Notes: generated from the sequence alone by a model not told the origin. 64,000 nucleotides of DNA from Epiperipatus broadwayi (GCA_028023455.1 JAQFVV010000072.1:4842214-4906213), one strand, 5' to 3'; shown: positions 10,623-22,990, counted from the stretch's first letter. Numbers and translations are program-made.

Positions 10623-11260
10623 ATTCTATGCCTCAATTTTGTTATAAAAAATTGAATAGAAACGAAAAAATCTCTTTCCATTTCATTCTTTGTCTTTAAA
10701 TTTCTTTAACTCTCTTTAGACTTTATTCTGCCTTCTTTCAACATCCTGCACTACAAAAATAAGTGTTTAATACTCTCTCTTCCATATCCACACGAACTAT
10801 ATCTGCAATCTGAATCTTATTCCATTTTTATCTTTTTTTTCCTGGTATCTAAAACTCATGCCTTTGCATTAAATAACAATCTCCCTTAATATTATAATAA
10901 AGCTTCTCTCATATAATTTTTATTCTTATATAACTCCAATCTATTTTCTATTCATATTCATTTTCAACAATTCTATTTCTTTGTTTCTAATTGATTTATC
11001 CCTTTCCCTCCATTCCTCATAATCATAATTATGTAGTTGTAATACTCCTCTACACATCTATACTGTTTCTTAGATAATAGAAATAAATACCTTATCCATT
11101 ACTTTTGAAAACTGTAAAACCTATTGCATCCAAAGTGTTTATTCTCTCCATATAATTTTTATTAATCTACTTTTATTCATATATTTTAAACTTTCAAACA
11201 TTTTTGGTTTATTTTTTAACTGATCTCATTTTGATCTTTCTCTACAAGCCTTTAAGCTTA
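10623..11260 (-). pseudogene. Decayed non-LTR retrotransposon C-terminal region
   Basis: Minus-strand frames yield a relic of the block found in the copy at 25283-26440: Leu-Leu-Phe-x-Ala-(Lys/Arg), then a CxxxCG(Y/x)G...SIKHLFL..CR pattern. This corresponds to the C-terminal Cys-Cys...His...Cys zinc-ribbon of several LINE clades. Multiple frameshifts are present. It is the same family as the copies at 15890-16500 and 25283-26540, by the order of motifs only. Confidence 0.45.
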
Positions 11261-11465
11261 AATAATCATTGGACATTGTGATATTGTAATTGGAATTATG
11301 TTAGTATATTTAAACATTTAGATTCAAAAATCTAATTAATGGCAACATCTTAACAAACTTGAAGCAGTTCATATATATGAATAATAAAAGCATTTTAAAA
11401 AAACACAAAAAACATTTATTACCTTTGAATCAAAAACATCTTTATACATCATTGTGCATATTTAA

Positions 11466-11491
11466 ATAGAATTTATATATATATATATTAG

Positions 11492-11526
<35 letters not shown>
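11466..11526. repeat. (TA)n microsatellite
   Basis: Interrupted (TA)n run with the core ATATTAGTAATATATA. Confidence 0.9.
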
Positions 11527-11528
<2 letters not shown>

Positions 11529-12390
11529 CTAACAGGAAATAACTGAAGCTTCCAATGAATTATATCACATTTTCCATCCTATCACAAGCATACATCAGCC
11601 CAGAAATCAGACGAACCTCTCACACTATAGATACAATAATAATATGAATTTTGTCAAGCAATCCATATAGCACATGTTACAATTCAACTTCATATTCACA
11701 TTATTTCTAGAGAAACCCCAAACTTAAATTTTTTTCTCCAAATATATATATGTTAAATACAATTCTATCATATATTACTGAAAACATATGATCAAAGTCA
11801 TGAAAAAAATTAATAATCCCCAAAATGCATATTTCATGCTGAACTAGCATTTATCAGCTGGCCCAGATCATAATCTCTTACACATATCTTCATCATTTGT
11901 TCAGTATATATTTAAATATCAAATTACTATAGTTTAATTGACAAGTTTCAAATTTTCTGTAGTACAACACTGATACAAATCACTTTATGAAAATATCTTA
12001 ATGTCTCGTTACCAATAATTTATTAAACAAAACATTATCCCTAATACAAATATATATTTTTTTAAAGTCTTATTTAATAGATAATGTATCTGAAATGGTA
12101 AAGAGGTATCAATACCTAATTTTCTTGCCCATGTTGACAGTTTCGATAACGTTCCCACTTTCACAAAAGGTGCACTGTATCCACTTTTAATGTCTTGTGG
12201 AGGGGTTACAAACACTGCACCATATTCAGAGGCTCAAAGCAGAGCTTTCACATCAACAATCCCTGAATATGAAATGAAAATTCATTACATGTAAATAATA
12301 AATAAATATCTGATTATATGTAACTGAACAGAACGTAGCTGAAGCTTTTAATGAGTTATATCACATTTGCAATCCTATCAATAATATATA
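11529..12390. repeat. Paired dispersed-repeat copies and a 69-bp tandem nearby
   Basis: AACTGAAGCTTCCAATGAAT with the following TATATCACATTTTCCATCC (about 11536-11583) recurs at about 12328-12380 as AGCTGAAGCTTTTAATGAGT, TATATCACATTTGCAATCC. The two flank 750 bp of AT-rich DNA that includes the repeat matching 8790-8920. They may be two ends of one element or two copies of a repeat. Just downstream, 12430-12535 holds two copies of TTGAGAAAGACTGTAATAAA about 69 bp apart. Confidence 0.4.
12009..12260 (-). pseudogene. Possible coding remnant, unrecognised
   Basis: A 68-codon minus-strand frame (12215 to 12009) has a more protein-like composition in its first half (Val-Thr-Pro-Pro-Gln-Asp-Ile-Lys-Ser-Gly-Tyr, then TWARKLGIDTSLP) and the frame extends upstream to about 12260 apart from one stop. 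Base composition here is less AT-rich than around it. I do not recognise the family; a retroelement polyprotein fragment or an old exon are both possible. Confidence 0.25.
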
Positions 12391-12870
12391 TCTCCTCCCA
12401 TTTTTTCTTAGCTATATAATAGTTTATATTATTAATGTTTATATTATTTAAATCCTTGAGAAAGACTGTAATAAATAGTCCCAATAATTTATATTAATGT
12501 TATTTAAACACTTGAGAAAGACTGTAATAAATGGTCCAAATGTTTGGGAACAAAAATGATGTATAAATATTCAAAGTGTTTTTAATTCAGAAGCAATAAA
12601 TAAATATTGTTTTTATTATTTATTTATTTTAAGAAAATAGTGATTTTATTTTTTAATATATTTTACAAGTGTAGAATTTGAATATAGCATAGTCAAATAG
12701 TATCCATTCATTATTCAAGCTTATAATAGAGGGCCCCAGAGTAGATGAAATATGATGAAATATATTAGTTCAATTTATAAACTATTTGTTAAACCATTCA
12801 ATTTGATGAATGATATACATTTTTATTTGGCAATAAAGATGATTATCTCTATTTATTTCTCTATCTGTCT

Positions 12871-13312
<442 letters not shown>

Positions 13313-13597
13313 GTTTTGTCTGACTGCCTACATGTCTTTCTGTCTATTCACCTGCCTATCTATCTGTGTATTTATCTATTTACCTATTATTCATAAAACA
13401 ATTTTATGGTATTAAGCAATAACATTCACTTTTAAAGTTAAAAGTATTATTTTAAAATATTGTCTTTAGCTCAGATAATTATGTAAAGATTTGGTTAAAG
13501 ATTAAATATAGCTATTAATATATCTATTTTTAATCTGTTTTACTTCATTGATTTTTCTTCTAAATTCGTTTTTATGTATATTTATTCAATTAGTATC

Positions 13598-14221
13598 CAG
13601 GTATTGAGAGAAGTTATAGAAAGGACAAATGAAGATGAGTTGCCATTATATTTTGGATTTGTAGATTATGAAAAGGCATTTGATTCTATAAACATTTCTT
13701 CAGTGATTAAAGCATTGGATCATCAAGGTATAGATCCAGGACATTGTCATATTTTAAAGAATATTTATAAAAATGCAACAACAACAATTATATTATATAA
13801 TGATACTGGGAAAGTCAACATTGAGAAGAATGTAAGACAATGTGACTCTACAACTCCAAAACTTTTTACAGCAGTGCTGCAAGAAGTATTTTGTGGCTTA
13901 AAATGGGAAGCTAAAGGAGTGAAAGTAAATGGAGATTATTTAAGTCATTTAGATTTTGCAGATGATGTAGTTATTTTTGAAAATAATGCTTTAGAGATGC
14001 AGGAAATGTTGCAGGAGTTATCAGACGAAAATAGGAAAGTAGGACTAAAGATAAATGTTAAAAAGACTAAAGTAATGTTTAATCGATTTGCTCAAAATAT
14101 GAAAATAAAGATTGATTATGATGAATTAGAAGAAGTTAACAGTTACAAATACCTTGGTCAGATTATTAATACAGATGGAAACATAATGGATGAAATTAAT
14201 CATAGAATTAAACTAACTTGA
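13598..14221 (+). pseudogene. RTE reverse transcriptase fragment (motifs A-C)
   Basis: The frame open from 13574 is element-coded from 13598 on; the preceding Met comes from target DNA. RT motif A is FVDYEKAFDS (frame residues 29-38), with the catalytic Asp. Motif B is VRQCDSTTPKLF (87-98), where the usual RQGD is RQCD. Motif C is FADDVVIF (128-135), with both catalytic Asp. It ends at a stop just after NHRIKLT, where about ten residues seem deleted compared with the family. The endonuclease domain is absent through 5' truncation, so the copy is inactive. Relative clade: RTE, by the C-terminal pattern and tail. Confidence 0.9.
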
Positions 14222-14694
14222 TACTAAAAGGAAATATGACTATTTGTTTGAAAAGGAAGGTTTTTAACAAATGTGTTTTGCCAGTTCTTACTTATGGATC
14301 TGAGGCTTGGACACTTAATAGAAGAGCAATACAGAGACTTCAGACCACTCAAAGAAGTATGAAGAGAGGCATGTTGGGAGTAACAAGAAGAGATCGAAAA
14401 TGCAATGTATGGGTAAGAGAACAAACAGGTATTACTGACCTCATTGAAAAAATTAAAAGATTGAAGTGGAGTTGGGCTGGACATATTGCTAGAAGAGATG
14501 ATAATAGATGGACAATTGAAATCTTAAACTGGATTCCAAGAGATTGTAAAAGACCCAGAAAGAGACCACATGTGAGATGGATGGATGACATGAGAAAGTG
14601 TGCAGGGGTGATGTGGAGAAGAGAAGCTAAAGATTGGAGAAGATGGATTGAACTTGGAGAGACCTTCATCCTGCAGTGGATTGATAATGTTTGA
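14218..14694 (+). pseudogene. RTE C-terminal domain fragment
   Basis: This continues the RT fragment in another frame after the break at 14221. Visible are FNKCVLPVLTYGSEAWTLNR (thumb region), GHIARRDDNRWTIEIL.W.PR, then RWMDDMRKCAGVMWRREAKD and the end WIELGETFI. This C-terminal signature recurs across RTE elements of many invertebrates. The frame stops at 14694, directly before the GATGAT tail. With the upstream fragment it forms one broken polyprotein. Confidence 0.9.
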
Positions 14695-14850
14695 TGATGA
14701 TGATGATGATGATTCAATTAGTATAATACATATTTGTGTTTTTTTCATTTTGACATGAACTGTGATTTATCAGTTGGCCCAGGTCTTCACAAATATCTAC
14801 ATTATAAAAATTAATAATTAAAAGACATCAACTATTTATGAATTCAAGCT

Positions 14851-15036
14851 AATAAAGTTATGTTTATAAATTGAATGAATATAATTATCATTATGTAAAA
14901 AAATAACAATAGTTATGAACATGTGTGATGATTTGTGTCAACTAATAAAGTTATGGTTGTAAATGGAATGAATATAATTATCATTATGTAAATAAATAAC
15001 AATAGTCATGAACATGTGTGATGATTTGGGTCAACT
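14851..15036. repeat. Two 93-bp tandem copies
   Basis: AATAAAGTTATG...GAATGAATATAATTATCATT, then CATGTGTGATGATTTG, occurs twice (starts at about 14851 and 14944) with a handful of differences. Confidence 0.75.
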
Positions 15037-15399
15037 AATGAAAAATTGACTCATGTCACATAGCAACCTGAGAGTCATTTATATTTTTTCATTGCTTACA
15101 GCCATATGTTTAAAGAAGTAACGTGAATGTTTACTGTGTTATATGAAAAAATATATGGAAATGGATAATGGCCCCTAAATCAGGTATAGGATGCAATCAG
15201 TGAAAATTGTATGATGCTTTGTTTGGTATAAAATGTCTTAAAGTTTTCAGAGGTGACTACAAGTTAGATAATACACATATTCCTATAGTCACTGGGCAGA
15301 ATATATATAATGATACAAAAAGTTAATTTTGGTTCAAAACTTAGGATGCAATTGAATTTCAGGCTAGCTTGAATAATTTAGAAAAAGTAAAAATAGCTG

Positions 15400-15530
15400 T
15401 TAATTGCATCATAAAGTCAATACTCCTAACTGAAGAAGGCTAATAGCTAGAAACTAGACTGAGAATTTTCCATTGATTACTCAAGCTTACTGACTGCCTT
15501 TGAGTAGCATAAATAGAAAAAAATGGATGC
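15400..15530 (+). repeat. Repeat family 2 fragment with hammerhead-like core
   Basis: CTGAAGA at 15430-15436 is followed by AGGCTAATAGCTA, GAAAC at 15450-15454 and TAGAC, then CATTGATTACTC as in the copy at 1440-1665. The cleavage triplet is changed (GAC instead of GTC) and helix I pairs poorly, so it is probably dead. Confidence 0.5.
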
Positions 15531-15879
15531 ACCTAATACAGAATATAAGTATATTACTTGCTATAATTACGAATTCAAAATATAGTGATTAGAACATTTG
15601 CCTGCCTTGTTCACAACCTGGTAATCAAATCTGGATGTAACTTAAAAATTTTCATACAGTTAAATATTTTTAAACAAACCTAAAATAATTGTTTGGGTAG
15701 CATATTTATAGTCAGTCTAGTCAAATATCCAATTATTATCTGATAAATAGATATCTAGCTATTCTTAGGCAGTTTCCAGCTAAAGTTGCCATGCTTTTAT
15801 AATTTTAATCAAAAACATACATACTACTCATAAAATGAAATGTGATTGAACAGTGAGATATTACTTCTTTCAAAAAGAA

Positions 15880-16500
15880 TATTAGATAACCCACAGAGAA
15901 TTCAAAGAGAATGACATGCTATTATATGGAAAGGAAATGAAATAATTATAGGAGAGATGGTCAGGTTTTACATGAGGGATGTAAAAAAGAAAGTTAAAAA
16001 TGTTTAGTAGATTGCAATTTAGAGATAGTAACAAAATAATTAAAGTAATTTTCTAATTGAGTTTTGAGGAAGAAAGGAAACAAAAAGCACATGAGAATAA
16101 TAGTAGGTTGTCAGTTTATCTGTATAAAAAGAGCAGTGAATGTATTTTAAGAAATTCTCTGATTGGTTCAGTGCAATGATAGAGAGACAGAGGCAGGGAA
16201 TACAAAATTCATAAATTATAACTTCTATCATTTCAGATGCTTAAACTTCTTAATGAACTCCTAAGTAGAAAACCATTTGATTAATTGTTACTTTTAATTA
16301 TTATAAATTTTAACACAGCAGCAAAAATTGAGATAAGAGAATAGTCACTCTAATAACAAACAGAGAGTTAAGGAGATGAAGGGCAAATATAAAAAATAAA
16401 AGATATATTTGAATATATAGAAGTAACTGGATTACTAAAAGTGAGTTGTTTGATGGCAAGCATAAAGAGAGGAACCTTCATTTTGAAGCATGAACAAAGA
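15880..16500 (+). pseudogene. Decayed copy of the LINE at 25283-26540
   Basis: The nucleotide run from about 15890 to 16060 aligns with 25640-25830: AGAATGACATGC against AGAAAGACATGC, TTTTACATGAGGGATGTAAA against TTTCCATATGAGAGATGCAA, and TTTAGTAGATTGCAATTTA against TTTGGTAGATTGCAGTTTA. Similarity fades towards 16200-16500. Frames are broken throughout. Confidence 0.6.
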
Positions 16501-17236
16501 CCCTAGTAACAAAAGATTGCATTTCTAAGTTGAGTCACAGGGATTTGTATAATGAATTTATGAATAAAGTAAATATAGATTAAGTTAGTATTGTAATAAT
16601 GTGCTACTCTATATGGTATTACTAACAGCTGAATATATTTTAATAAATTAAACAAATATATAGAAGTAGAGTTTTGGTTTTTATATTGGAATTGGATAAT
16701 GATGATTTTAAAATTAATGTTAAATTTGAATTAGCAAACACTTATATCTCAACACTCTCTTTACCAGCTTGATATTTGCATAATCATTAAAACACCATCT
16801 AATCACCTTTTCTTATGTTTACTATAACCTACTGAAACAGTATCAACTTTTTCCACACTATAGTAACAATCCTAACCAAAGGAGGAATGATGACCTCGAA
16901 ATATATAGATACTGAACTGGATTTAAATTTCTATGACTATAGATGTATGACAATAAAAATTATGAATATACTTTCATTATATGATTTGTGTCAAAGATGT
17001 GAGGTCAGTATATTTGACACATCAATTAATCTGTAATAATTTGCTATCTGTATACATACTGAACAATGTAAAGATATGTGTAAGAGATTGTAGTCTAGGA
17101 CAACTAATGAATGCTGATTTAGCCCGAAATGTGCATCTTGGAAATCACAGATCTTTTTCACATGTGTTTAATCAAATGTTTATGATTATATCCCTCCACA
17201 AGGTATTAAAAATAGATAAAAACCGGTCTCTACCTT

Positions 17237-17289
17237 GCATGGAGAGTAGTATTATGAAAGTTGCATGGAGAGTAGTATTATGAAAGTTA
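17237..17289. repeat. Short 26-bp tandem duplication
   Basis: TGCATGGAGAGTAGTATTAT with GAAAGT occurs twice in succession. Confidence 0.8.
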
Positions 17290-17439
17290 CACTACAGAAG
17301 TATTATTTATTATTGGATAATCTATAGTCTAATGAATTATTAAAAAGAGTAGTACTTCAATTATAAAAAGTTTCATTAATTTAAATGAGAAAAATATTTT
17401 CAAATAAATAAATGTAAATCTGTGTGAGTGTAAAATCAC

Positions 17440-17515
17440 ATATCCTTTAATTACATCTAGGTTAAGTATATGCACTATACTTGTATTTTAATATTATATA
17501 TTGTTTAAAAGTATT
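17440..17515 (+). repeat. Family 1 tail fragment
   Basis: CTTTAATTACATCTAGGTTA and GTATATGCACTATACTTG match the segment after the TTCAAATCC box in the 7815-7900 copy. No ribozyme part is present. Confidence 0.6.
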
Positions 17516-19250
17516 TTTCTTCTTTTACAAATTTATTTTCGTCTGCTCGTTAAACAGTTTTCAAATCTAAATTGTTATTCCGTTGGAATATTAAAATAAT
17601 AAAAAAAAAAGAATAGAGTAATTTGGCACAAATGATGTTCAAATGGAAATAGGTGAGTCAGTGATATTTAAAGTTATTTCAGTTTTGATAAATGCATTAA
17701 AAGCACAGCTGTCTTGACTTAGTGAAGTTGTAGCTTCATTTAGCTCGATATATTAGATGTGCGTGTCTGTGTTCATATATTTTTTTCTAAACAGATGTAA
17801 ATATCATCGAAGTGTCACAAGTAGATACTCAATATACAATTTTTAACAAGCTTAACAAACTCCATTAAACCACATTAGGCAAATCAATGTAAGTGCTTCT
17901 AATTTTCTCTTTCATTTCTTATTGATCATTGATCAGGAAATTTAGGAATAAAAGTCAAATTAATATTCATGAAATTTTAATTATTTTAATAAAAGATAGG
18001 AAAAGCCTATAACACACGACAGTAATATTTTAATATTATTGCAAGAAATTTATCATAATAAAGGTGAATATGTAATACTGTGTGCACACGTATATGTAAA
18101 GCAAATGTCCAGCTGATAAAACTGGAAGTAATACATAATTAACTACTAAATAGCGTTTAACAACCCTGCGATGTGATTGGTTGCATTGTTAAACGTTATT
18201 TGAGTAGTTAATACCTATGAATTAATATGGACTAAGCATTAAAAAAAAAACAGTAAAAGAAAGAGCAAATTTTTAAAAAATATGATTAATGCTAGAAAAA
18301 GGATAAATTTGAACAAAATCCTGAGTGATCTAGTGCAGCTGTAAAGTTGTAGATTCTAAAATTTAAAAATCCACGGACAGTGCCCAATATTAAAAATTCA
18401 AAATATTGTCATTTTTGGCGCTCGAACTTCTTATTAATTCCTTGGCAACAAAGTGATTGGATTATTTATTTAATATGAAGAAAAAACCCGAAAGAAATAT
18501 TGATACATTGATCAATGTTTATGGACAACCTCATGCTAATAATATAAGTTAAATATAAGCTCTTTATCAAGATAGTTTCTGTAATCGTGATAATATATAT
18601 ATAAGTACTATAGCCAAGTATTTGATATAAGGAATTATGTTTGTGGAAGTTTGCCATAGCTAGTGATTCTTAATACAATTTAATCTACCACTTACATTTT
18701 GAACTGCACCATACAATAATAATGCCCTTTTATTGTGTGTGTGTGTGTGCTTGTGAGTACATATGAATTGGATAAAAAATTAGAAACAGTTAAAACAATT
18801 TACTTAATATTATATGGAGTTATCTTAACACAATCTAATTTGTGATCTTCATTTAGAGTTTCGTCATATAGTAATAAATCGTTTAAAATATAGACATATG
18901 AGTGTGTACACGAATTAGATAAAATATTGAAAACTGCTGTGATTGTTTGCACTTACTATTTGCATTAAAAACATAATTTCGTGATGTGAATTTGTACAAC
19001 ATCTGAACAATATTCAAAAAAATAGAAAGTGCCAAAAAAAAAGCTATTTCTTATGAAGAATGATCTCAATGTCTTTGATCAAGATAAAAATAGCTATCAT
19101 GTCTCGCCATGTCTTTAAATAATGAACTTGTTCAGATTGCATCTTATCTAAATTAGATAGAGCATTCATTAACATGAACCTGTGCATATGCAGATAGATA
19201 CTGTATAGCCAATGTCAAAAATAAATTAATAGGTGATGACAATGAATCTG
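17516..19250. other. AT-rich DNA with one hairpin, no recognisable genes
   Basis: Apart from the hairpin at 18140-18210 and a short (GT)n at 18737-18750, nothing is assignable. Confidence 0.4.
18140..18210. repeat. Hairpin with about 24-bp arms
   Basis: TAACTACTAAATAGCGTTTA-ACAA (from 18140) pairs with TTGTTAAACGTTATTTGAGT-AGTTA (to 18210) with one bulge and one mismatch. The loop is about 22 nt and contains GATTGGTTG. It could be the core of a small MITE or a chance palindrome; there is no sign of expression. Confidence 0.55.
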
Positions 19251-19329
19251 AATGTTTCCATTAAGGATGCGGATCTGGCAATAAGTAGTTGAAACTTTTG
19301 AAGGTAAGGACACAGAAACTATTGTCACA

Positions 19330-19645
19330 GAGCTAAAAGACAATCTATGATTTCCAGACGATAGCAGATTAAACTAAATGACTGATGTAGCAAGGCAAAT
19401 CCACATTCAGAACTTGAAGCTTCTAAAACCAAACACCAACACAAGGCAAACTGTCAAGTACAGTTGGAAGTCTCAACAGACCTACTCATGAAGCAGGCTA
19501 TCACACTACATCTGGAAATGATAGGAAACCTGTAATGGCAAGTGCAGGCCCTTCTTTTATAGCTCATCCTAGAACTAGAAGCTATACCTCATCAAGGGTT
19601 TCAGATGAGTGTAGCCATTACAAATAGTATAAATATGCAAGTATA
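19330..19645 (+). repeat. Fragment of the gypsy LTR family seen at 43.7 and 49.5 kb
   Basis: The order of blocks TGTCAAGTACAGTTGGAAG, TATCACACTACATCTGGAAA and the later CCTAGAACTAGAAG follows that in the LTR at 43657-44210 (GTCACAGTACAGCTGGAAAT, CATTGTATATCTGGAAATG). Divergence is high. It is probably a truncated solo LTR. Confidence 0.4.
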
Positions 19646-20137
19646 TATTTGTTTTCATGTCATATTAATATAGTATAAAACATATTTACATGTGTCCATG
19701 TTATATGTGTAAACATAATAATAGTCAAATGGGTTATTGTTCATGCATTTCTTAGAAGTTTAAACACTGAAAATGACAAAGCAGGGCCATCATTTATGGT
19801 CTTTAAACTGAGCATCTCCATTCTACCAAACCAAACTGCTAATTCTGTGATAAGAGTAAAGAACATTTAATTCTTTGTCATTGATCAAGAATGACTCATA
19901 GAGAATTAATAATAGTTCATTCAAGTTTTTGAAAAGGTTATGGGAGATGTGTAGCATGATTCTTATATTTTTTGAATAAATATCTGAATGCATGGATTGT
20001 ATGAATAGGAGCATTGTTATCATTGACAATGACAATATTGTCTGGAAACGTTAATTCAACAATTTTGTTCATAATAATTTTGTTAATATGTATAGATAGA
20101 TTGTATATTACATTGATATATTTATATATTTACAGCC

Positions 20138-20172
20138 CTGAAGAAGACTGTTAAATGGTCGAAATTGTAAGC
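20138..20172 (+). ncRNA. Hammerhead-like core (family 3)
   Basis: CTGAAGA (20138-20144), an extra A, a 4-bp helix II GACT/GGTC with loop GTTAAAT, then GAAA (20161-20164) and TTGTA. The spacing fits CUGANGA-helix II-GAAA. Helix I is not convincing. Similar cores sit in the PLE-associated modules at 37.9, 39.4 and 62.5 kb. Confidence 0.4.
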
Positions 20173-20299
20173 TTAAAAAAATTGCATAGCAAAAGTACAT
20201 AGGTGAAATTGTTGTTATTTGTGTATTAATATAATTAATTTGTAAAAGAAAAACGAGAAAAGAAGTGGATAATATTTTTAAAAAATTCCAGTGCATTAA

Positions 20300-21280
20300 A
20301 AAATTGTTTAATCAAAGTATTACAACTAATTTACTATCTAAACTTTCAACTGGGCAGAATGATATTTAAAAGCAATTACATGTGAGGAGGTCAAGAATAA
20401 ATATATTTGCTAATTATAACCTTTTCTTGAAAGAAAATATTTCTTCAAAACTTGATGACCATTTCTCCAAGTTTTAATATTATATAATGCATTGATAAAC
20501 AATTTATCCTCAGTAAATTCATTTATTTGATTATCTATATAAACTAAACACACACTTATATATTGCCAAAAGAACTATACTATTCATTATAACAACAATA
20601 ATAATAATTTATTTTAAACCACATTATGGAATGATTATTATAAATAAATTTTTTTCCCAAAATTGATCCTTTGATTTCTACATACAAAAATCGCAGACCA
20701 CATTTTTTTATATATATAAATCTTGTTTAATCTATGAATCCATTTTCTTTACAACCATATATGTACCATTAAATAAATCCACTTGTATTTTAACCATATT
20801 CTATGGTCTTTTTAAATATCTATTGTATAGGTAGTATATATATATATACAGACGGATATATTAGTATATATATATATACAGACGGATATTTAAAGTTATT
20901 TTATAAAAAGTCAAATTAGAGGATAATAAGATTAAAATTAATATTGAATGAATTTTATTGCCTTATATTCCTAAATTATATTCTAACTTGAAAAAGATTC
21001 TTCCTAGAGATTTTTTGTTTTTAAATATATTGATAAATAGTATTAAGGATAGAGTAAATTGGCATGATAAACATATTCTATTTTATGTGATAGACCTACT
21101 TGTTTAGCTATTTACTGCACTGAAATTAAAGCTAGTTTATTTTTGTATCTTTGCCAGATTTGTCAATATAAAAAAATCTCTATTTCAATTCTATTTTTTT
21201 TGTTGTTGTTGTAGTTTTTTGGCATAAGAAAAATTCTGGGAATGAATATTGTCCTCAGAAAATTAGAATTATATGTAATA
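20300..21280. other. AT-rich DNA, no recognisable genes
   Basis: Contains a duplicated 36-bp unit at about 20833-20890 (TATATATACAGACGGATAT twice) and nothing else assignable. Confidence 0.4.
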
Positions 21281-21289
21281 TGAATCAAA

Positions 21290-21645
21290 TGATAGGGAAA
21301 GGAAAACTAAGAAAGCTTGAATATGACAATAATATCGGCGTCAACAAGGAATTTGGGAGTTCCATTATCAGATTTTCAATAGTATGGATCGCTGAAGAAT
21401 TGAAGGGTGGAGTATATTGAAGCCCATCCATTAATGTTTGAAGATTTGCTATCATAATATAAACCAAGCACCGATTACATATACATGTGGGAGATGCTGA
21501 TTTGGAGCGATGAGTGCTCATTTCAGCACGAAATACGTATACTGAAGATCGTCTTTTTCACATGTTGTGGTTATGTGTATTGGTTGCATGAGATAGATTA
21601 AATAGCTGAAGGTAGCTTGAAGTCTGTGTTCAAATCCCCTAAATT
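21290..21645 (+). repeat. Repeat family 1 copy, the most complete around the ribozyme
   Basis: Compared with 8225-8480, about 120 bp upstream of the hammerhead (TTTGCTATCATAATATAAAC and flanks) and about 100 bp downstream (TTTTTCACATG, GTGGTTATGTGTATTGG, GTGTTCAAATCCCCT) are conserved. The family therefore spans at least 350 bp with the ribozyme internal. The TTCAAATCC resembles a pol III B box. No protein is encoded. Confidence 0.65.
21499..21550 (+). ncRNA. Type I hammerhead ribozyme-like motif (family 1)
   Basis: Helix I: GATTTGGAG (21499-21507) pairs with CTGAAGATC (21542-21550), 7 bp around a 2x2 internal loop. Core: C-GATGA (21508-21513), CUGANGA lacking its U. Helix II: G-TGCT/AGCA-C, a perfect 5 bp with loop CATTTC (21514-21529). 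Then GAAA (21530-21533), palindromic TACGTA for helix III, and an AUA triplet ending at 21541. Together with 8346-8400 this gives a full consensus hammerhead. The missing U probably disables this copy. Confidence 0.72.
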
Positions 21646-22587
21646 ATTTTATTCTACTGATATTTTCAAACAAAGAATTTATAGTGTGAAACTAATCATG
21701 CTCTGAAATTTTAATTATTAAAAAATGTTTTTTTTTTTTCATTTACTGTGAATCTGATGTACTGAAAGTTCACTAAGCCGTAAATATTTCACGCATTGAT
21801 TGTATGTACTTTTATTATATATATATACGATAAAGTATTAACGCTGAATTTAACACATTTTAAGTATTAACTCTGAGTTAATAAATCTTACAAATGACTA
21901 TTATAATACGCAAAAATACTTTCAGTTTTCATTAAAATAACTGAAATTACTTCTGCATATTTAATTATTTGCAAAATATATTAATTTAAATTAATACTTT
22001 TTTGTTTTATTATTATAATTAATCTATATTGGATATTTTATTTGATTTATGAATAAATGAATGGATGTAGAAAAAATTGGTCAATCGAATAAACAAGATA
22101 TATTAAGAAAATGAGAAAAAGACTGCCAACAAGAAATAACGTAGAAATATTGCAGAAATAGTTTGGAGAAAGAGGTTCCAACTTAAGTGCTGCTTAATAT
22201 TCAAGTTAGTTTTTGAAAGATCGCACTTAATCTTAATAAGTCTCCTTATCTACCTTCAGAACTTAATGCCTAACAGTATTATCTCGTGATTAAAAGTCAC
22301 AATATTTTAAGATTGGACAAAAACTAAATAATTGGAACAGTTCTGAATCTTATATTTTTGAAAGATTTGGGAAGATGTAGCAGATATTCCCAAAATATCA
22401 ATGTTAATGAAATAACTTTTATGTTCTGGGAGCATTTTATATCCATTTTGTCAATTCAGATAAGAATCAATACAGTTTTCAAATCCGAACTGCATAAAGT
22501 TTGTGGGTCTGTCTAAAACCAGAGACATATACAAAATAAGTTAATCATGATAAAACTACCTTGTTCTTATTCTTCATTAATCATCTT

Positions 22588-22990
22588 GCCTCATCCAGAT
22601 TAGCTTCTAAAGGCAAATGACACTAGTAACTTATTTAGCTAGATATATCAATGGATACTTTAATTCAAATTTGCATATATTTATTTGCATAATGAGGTGG
22701 TTTCTTTCTTTTTTATAACCTAAAGCTGAGTGCACTTTTGGTGAAATTCACTATAATCAGCTTCATCCAGACTAGCTTCTAAAGGCAAATGGCTCACTAA
22801 TAACTTATTTAGCTTTACATATAATGGATACTTTAATGCAAATTTGCATACATTTGTTCATCTGCTTAGAGAAGTGTTTTTTTCCTTTATAACCTAAAAC
22901 TGGGTTCACTTTCGGTCAAGTTCACTAAAGTCATAGCTCTCAGAGGGCACTTTCAGTGAAGTTCACTGTTACCATACCTCTTTTTATGAA
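22588..22990 (+). repeat. Tandem repeat, period about 172 bp
   Basis: CATCCAGATTAGCTTCTAAA starts the unit at 22592 and CATCCAGACTAGCTTCTAAA at 22764. Both units continue with ACTTATTTAGCT, ATGGATACTTTAATTCAAAT and CTGAGTGCAC-type ends. A partial third unit follows, and an inverted piece lies at 23195-23345. A diverged relative is at 2830-2882. Confidence 0.7.

Larger units (their letters stand above)
13597..14711 (+). mobile_element. 5'-truncated RTE-type LINE with 13-bp target duplication
   Basis: Direct repeats ATTCAATTAGTAT at 13584-13596 and 14712-14724 flank the element exactly. It starts inside the RT domain and ends in a (TGATGA)n-like tail at 14694-14711, typical of RTE-clade LINEs, which end in short tandem repeats instead of poly(A). 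Target-primed reverse transcription with 5' truncation explains both ends. The intact target duplication means the insertion is fairly recent compared with the other LINE relics here. Confidence 0.9.

Noticed and set aside
14224-14748. Minus-strand frames opposite the RTE C-terminus
   Set aside because: Shadows of the plus-strand retrotransposon coding sequence; the poly-His/Ser parts come from the GATGAT tail.
16981-17283. 100-codon plus-strand frame as a host gene
   Set aside because: No recognisable domain; it ends in the 26-bp tandem duplication and has no supporting context.
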